A stretch of DNA of 64,000 nt from assembly GCF_018275325.1 (NCBI RefSeq), contig NZ_JAGVQR010000004.1, forward strand, positions 620,001 through 684,000, in the 5' to 3' direction. A program made the translations under genes and the position numbers. Under the pieces are notes generated by a model. It had not been told where the DNA came from. It searched no databases and saw only the letters and a list, made by a program, of their open reading frames with translations. Numbering within the stretch: position 1 is the first letter of the stretch; the number at the start of each line of letters is the position of its first letter. Shown here in pieces: positions 60,972 through 64,000 of the stretch. This DNA is from Nocardioides palaemonis (lineage in GTDB: Bacteria > Actinomycetota > Actinomycetes > Propionibacteriales > Nocardioidaceae).

Positions 60972-62435
60972 TCAGGCCTCCAGGAACCCCTCGGCGAGCA
61001 GGTCGCGGACGACCGGGAGGTAGGTCGCGCGGAGGTCGTCCTCGTCGCGCTCGAGCAGGGCGCCGAGCGCACCGAGGATCTGGCCGACGGACAGGTCGCC
61101 GTCGCTGGCCCCGACGAACGCCGCCTCCACCGTGTCGGCGGTGCGCGCCCGGCGGAAGCCGCGCTGCTGGCGCAGCACGATGGCCTCCGGGTCCTCGGCG
61201 CCGGGTCGCCCGACGGTCTCCTGCTGGACGTCCTCGCGCGCCCGCAGGTGGCGGCCGAGCAGGTCGTCGTCGCCGAGGCCCGCGAGGTCGCGCGTCGCGG
61301 TGCCCCAGTCGTGGATCGCCGGCGCGATCGGCTGCTCGACGTCGTAGGGCCACTCCTGCAGGTCGTGGCGTCCGCTGCCGCCGAGCCGGACGTTGATCCA
61401 GCCGAAGCCGACGCCCTCGATGCCGGTCTGCTCGAGCCAGGAGAGCCAGGTGTCGTAGCGCTCGGCGTAGTCCCGGCCGCCGTGGTGGCCGGAGTCCTTG
61501 AGCCACAGCTCGACGTACGACGCCGGGTCGAGGGTCTCGCGCTGGACGACGAGGGCGTCGCAGTCGGGCCGCAGCCACGAGCCGATCCGCTCGTCCCACG
61601 GGGTGCCGTCGACGATCGCCCAGTTGGCCAGGACCTGCAGCCAGCCGCCGTCGGTGAGGTGGTCGGGCCCGGTCCGGACGATGTGCTCGACGACGCGGTC
61701 GCCGGGGAGCCCGGAGTCGCGGTAGACCAGCCGCTCGCCGGTCGCGGGCGAGATCACGAACGGCGGGTTGGTCGCGACCAGGTCGAACCGCTCGCCGGCC
61801 ACCGGCTCGAAGAACGAGCCGTCGCGGACGTCGACCTCGACCTCGTTGAGCGCGGCGTTGAGGCGCGTCATCCAGAGCGCGCGGGCGTTGACGTCGGTCG
61901 CGACGACGCGCTCGGCGTGCCCGGCGAGGTGCAGCGCCTGCACGCCGCAGCCGGTGCCGAGGTCGAGCGCGCTGCCGACCGGCTCGCGCATCGTCAGCTG
62001 GGCCAGGCTGGTCGAGGCGCTGGAGATGCCGAGGACGTGGTCGGGCCCGACCGCCACCGGTGCGCCGTCCAGGCCGGGCGTGAGGTCGGAGACCACCCAC
62101 AGGTCGCGGTCGTCCGCGGCGTAGGGACGGCAGTCGGTGCGGGCGGCGACCTCGCTGACGCTCTGCTCGAGCAGGCCGACGTTGCAGAGCCGGTCAACGA
62201 GCCCGGGGAGCGCCGCGTCGGCGGAGTCGCGCGACACCGGGGTCTGGAGGAGGAACAGCCGCACCAGCGTGTCGAGCGGCGAGCCCGACGTGGTGCGGCG
62301 CAGCGCCGGGCGGGTCTCGTTGCGTCCGAGCGCGCGGTGCGCGTCCTCGCCGATCGCCTCGGCGACCCGGTCGTAGGTGAAGTCGACGGCGAGCAGTGCC
62401 TCGCGCAGCGGGCCGGTGACGTCGAGGTCGCTCAT
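60972..62435 (-). CDS. Class I SAM-dependent methyltransferase (RsmC/PrmC-like)
   Basis: 487 residues. An N-terminal helical domain (about 1-130) precedes a SAM-binding fold with LDLGTGCGVQALHLAG (about residue 157) and VATDVNARAL. The NPPF motif at about 222 is the catalytic signature of amino-methyltransferases acting on Gln, Asn or nucleic-acid amines. A C-terminal extension of about 150 residues follows. Target unknown; an rRNA or protein substrate is likely. It starts by ATGA overlap with the phosphoesterase stop. Confidence 0.82.
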   Translation of the reverse strand: MSDLDVTGPLREALLAVDFTYDRVAEAIGEDAHRALGRNETRPALRRTTSGSPLDTLVRLFLLQTPVSRDSADAALPGLVDRLCNVGLLEQSVSEVAARTDCRPYAADDRDLWVVSDLTPGLDGAPVAVGPDHVLGISSASTSLAQLTMREPVGSALDLGTGCGVQALHLAGHAERVVATDVNARALWMTRLNAALNEVEVDVRDGSFFEPVAGERFDLVATNPPFVISPATGERLVYRDSGLPGDRVVEHIVRTGPDHLTDGGWLQVLANWAIVDGTPWDERIGSWLRPDCDALVVQRETLDPASYVELWLKDSGHHGGRDYAERYDTWLSWLEQTGIEGVGFGWINVRLGGSGRHDLQEWPYDVEQPIAPAIHDWGTATRDLAGLGDDDLLGRHLRAREDVQQETVGRPGAEDPEAIVLRQQRGFRRARTADTVEAAFVGASDGDLSVGQILGALGALLERDEDDLRATYLPVVRDLLAEGFLEA

Positions 62436-63244
62436 GCGCGCACGCTCTCACGCTCGTGGTAGCCGGTGACGGCCTCCCCGGCCCGCCACTCGGCGAGCAT
62501 CCCGCGGTAGAGGCCGTGCCGCAGCTCGAGCTCGTAGCCGTCGTACTGAGGCACCCCGAGCCGCCGGGCCGCCTCGAGCTCGGCCTCGACGTCGTAGGGC
62601 ACCCGCACGTAGCTGACCGCCCACGGCGCAGGTTCCGGCGAGTCGACGACCCCCTCGAGGATGCAGTAGAGCGGGGTCGCGTCGCCCATGCAGTTGCCCA
62701 CCGAGCCGGTGTTGAAGGCGGTGCGCCCCTCGAGCTGGCACTCGTAGAACGGGTCGTGCGTGTCGCCGTAGCCGACGAGGTCGGGCTCGGGGTGGTCGAA
62801 GCCGGTCGCCTCGGTGTTGGTGAACAGTGCCTCGTACTCGGCCTGCGAGCGGACGTAGCGCACCCGGCGGTGGACGGTCTCCTCGCTCGCGTGGAACAGC
62901 CGCACCCGCCGCCCGGAGAGCAGGAAGTCGTGGCTGAACGGCAGCGACCGCAGCCACTCCCCCTGTCCCGGACCGAGCTCGTCGCGCCACCACCGCAGGT
63001 CGTCGTTGTCGAAGGTGCGGTCCGGGTCGGGGAGGAAGTCGTCCCAGTTGCCGAGCAGGTTGACCTCGCACCGCTCGCGGCAGAGGTCGACCACCTCCCG
63101 CCCGCGGGGGCCCTTGCCGACGTAGTCGCCGAGGTTGAAGATCCGCGTGATCCCGCGGGACTCGATGTCGGCCAGCACCGCCTCGAGCGCCGTCAGGTTG
63201 CCGTGGACGTCCGAGATGAGCGCGATGCGCGTGGGAGCGGGCAC
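62432..63244 (-). CDS. Calcineurin-like metallophosphoesterase
   Basis: 270 residues. Metal-binding blocks are ISDVHGNLTALEAVL (D-x-H), FNLGDYVGKGP (GD-x-V), NLLGNWDDF where most relatives have GNHD/E, and GYGDTHDPF with GSVG near the end. It resembles YfcE/MJ0936-type single-domain phosphodiesterases. The Trp in place of His in the GNHD motif is unusual but is shared by some family members. Substrate unknown. It starts with GTG and is upstream of the methyltransferase gene. Confidence 0.85.
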   Translation of the reverse strand: MPAPTRIALISDVHGNLTALEAVLADIESRGITRIFNLGDYVGKGPRGREVVDLCRERCEVNLLGNWDDFLPDPDRTFDNDDLRWWRDELGPGQGEWLRSLPFSHDFLLSGRRVRLFHASEETVHRRVRYVRSQAEYEALFTNTEATGFDHPEPDLVGYGDTHDPFYECQLEGRTAFNTGSVGNCMGDATPLYCILEGVVDSPEPAPWAVSYVRVPYDVEAELEAARRLGVPQYDGYELELRHGLYRGMLAEWRAGEAVTGYHERESVRA

Positions 63245-63266
63245 CCGGTCAGCGTAGGTGACCCGG

Positions 63267-63632
63267 TCAGGGGCAGAAGCCGTGCAGCACGCCGGGCTCG
63301 CCGTCCAGCCAGATGCCGTAGCCGACCTCCGCCGTCGCCAGCCGGGGCCCGCCGTCCGGCAGAGTCACGACCGCCCGGGTCGGCGCCGGCGCTCCGGCGG
63401 GCGCCGCATCGCTCCAGCACCCGTGCTCGGCCATCAGGACGGCGACACGGGCGGCCCGCCGCTCGGCGCGGGTGTCGCGGGTCGTCCGCGCGCCCTCGTC
63501 GGCCGCGTCGTCGGCGGGCGCCTGGACGAGCGCGGGGGTCGCGAGCAGCGACGCCACCGCCAGCACCGCGGCGGCGACCGCGCACCCGACGACGGCCCGC
63601 ACCACGGCCGTCCGCGCGAGGGAGCGGATCAC
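63267..63632 (-). CDS. Small secreted or membrane-anchored protein, unknown
   Basis: 121 residues. A basic N-terminus (IRSLARTAVVR) and hydrophobic helix (AVVGCAVAAAVLAVASLLA) form a signal or anchor, followed by an acidic stretch (DDAADEGAR) and a C-terminal domain with two Cys (EHGCWSD and HGFCP) that could form a disulfide. No family recognised. The GTG at 63632 overlaps the stop of the upstream gene (GTGA), so they are an operon; the GTG at 63644 is less likely. Probably works with that neighbour outside the membrane. Confidence 0.65.
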   Translation of the reverse strand: MIRSLARTAVVRAVVGCAVAAAVLAVASLLATPALVQAPADDAADEGARTTRDTRAERRAARVAVLMAEHGCWSDAAPAGAPAPTRAVVTLPDGGPRLATAEVGYGIWLDGEPGVLHGFCP

Positions 63633-64000
63633 GACGCCCCGCACGCCTCGCGCCGCTCCTGCACCGCGGTGGCGACCTCCTGCACCCGCTCGCCGTACGT
63701 CCCGGCGAGGGCGCCGTCGCGGATCTCGCGGTACGCCTCGGCGCGGGCGTCGCCGTCGAGGCGTCGGGCCTCGCGCAGGTCCTGGCGCAGCTCGGCCGGC
63801 AGTGCGCGGCGGACCGCGCGTACGCGGTCGTCACGTCGCTCGGCGAAGCGCTGGACGCGCGAGCCGTAGTCGCCGTCGAGGGCGTCGCGGCGGATCTCGC
63901 GCAGCGCGTCGGCGCGCTCGCCGGTCGGGAGGTCCCGCACCGCGGTCAGGTCGTCGCGCAGGTCCTGGGGCAGCCGGGACCACACGGCACCGCACGGCAC
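63629..64000 (-). CDS. Arg/Asp-rich helical repeat protein (5' truncated by window edge)
   Basis: The frame is open to the window end, so the N-terminus (possibly a signal peptide) is missing. The visible 123 residues contain two similar units of about 52-57 residues: LPQDLRDDLTAVRDL with DALREIRRDALDGDYGSRVQ, then LPAELRQDLREARRL with EAYREIRDGALAGTYGERVQ. This is an internal duplication of a helical, charged module. No family is recognised. It is coupled to the small anchored protein by GTGA overlap. Confidence 0.65.
   Translation of the reverse strand: MPCGAVWSRLPQDLRDDLTAVRDLPTGERADALREIRRDALDGDYGSRVQRFAERRDDRVRAVRRALPAELRQDLREARRLDGDARAEAYREIRDGALAGTYGERVQEVATAVQERREACGAS

Overview
The window is very GC-rich, gene-dense bacterial DNA with frequent GTG starts, ATGA/GTGA start-stop overlaps, leaderless promoters, ANTAR regulators and a lysine-tailed topoisomerase I. 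This points to an actinobacterium. Gene content and a dispersed palindromic repeat suggest Nocardioidaceae (Nocardioides-like); that placement is inference. No integrase, transposase, phage gene or CRISPR array was seen, so the window reads as ordinary chromosome.

Layout. 1-5722 (+): a tightly overlapping run of four glycosyltransferases, an SRPBCC protein and a PYROXD2/CrtI-type FAD oxidoreductase. It converges on 5697-8037 (-): a CDGSH iron-sulfur protein, a haem-oxygenase-like protein and a zinc alcohol dehydrogenase. 8.1-11.8 kb is a small stress-regulatory zone: a LuxR-type regulator with an altered receiver, a GAF-ANTAR protein, a HAD phosphatase and a 55-residue acidic protein. Three of these genes have a GGGGTAC box 8-9 nt before the start codon, as in sigma-B-family promoters, and the LuxR gene also carries an 11-bp-phased repeat array. 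11.9-23.4 kb holds redox and stress genes: two oxidoreductases, a MASE1 histidine kinase facing a single-domain response regulator, rhomboid, catalase, PPOX-fold, SRPBCC, DUF1295, Nudix, App1-type phosphatase, PAS-ANTAR and universal stress protein. 23.4-28.9 kb is a tripartite tricarboxylate transporter (TctA-TctB fusion and TctC) with a PrpF-family isomerase and a divergent LysR regulator.

28.9-47.9 kb is the centrepiece: a leftward L-rhamnose unit. It contains a secreted GH106 alpha-L-rhamnosidase (frameshifted), an ABC importer (one binding protein, two permeases, a double ATPase), mutarotase, isomerase, a RhaEW-type aldolase-dehydrogenase, rhamnulokinase, LutABC lactate oxidation and a LysR gene. 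A LacI regulator lies divergently beside it. LacI-type operator sequences sit at the importer/LacI junction and again before the rhamnosidase. Together the genes would turn rhamnosides into DHAP and pyruvate.

47.9-51.8 kb: a TetR-SDR-SDR operon with twin operators, L-serine ammonia-lyase (frameshifted) and tRNA-Thr(CGT). 51.9-64.0 kb: OsmC, a TAP-type hydrolase, holB, tmk, a secreted beta-propeller, a frameshifted membrane protein, topA, a methyltransferase, a phosphoesterase and two small proteins.

Three genes are broken by an apparent single missing base, each in a short G/C run. This looks more like assembly undercalling than decay. No uncovered stretch exceeds about 300 bases.
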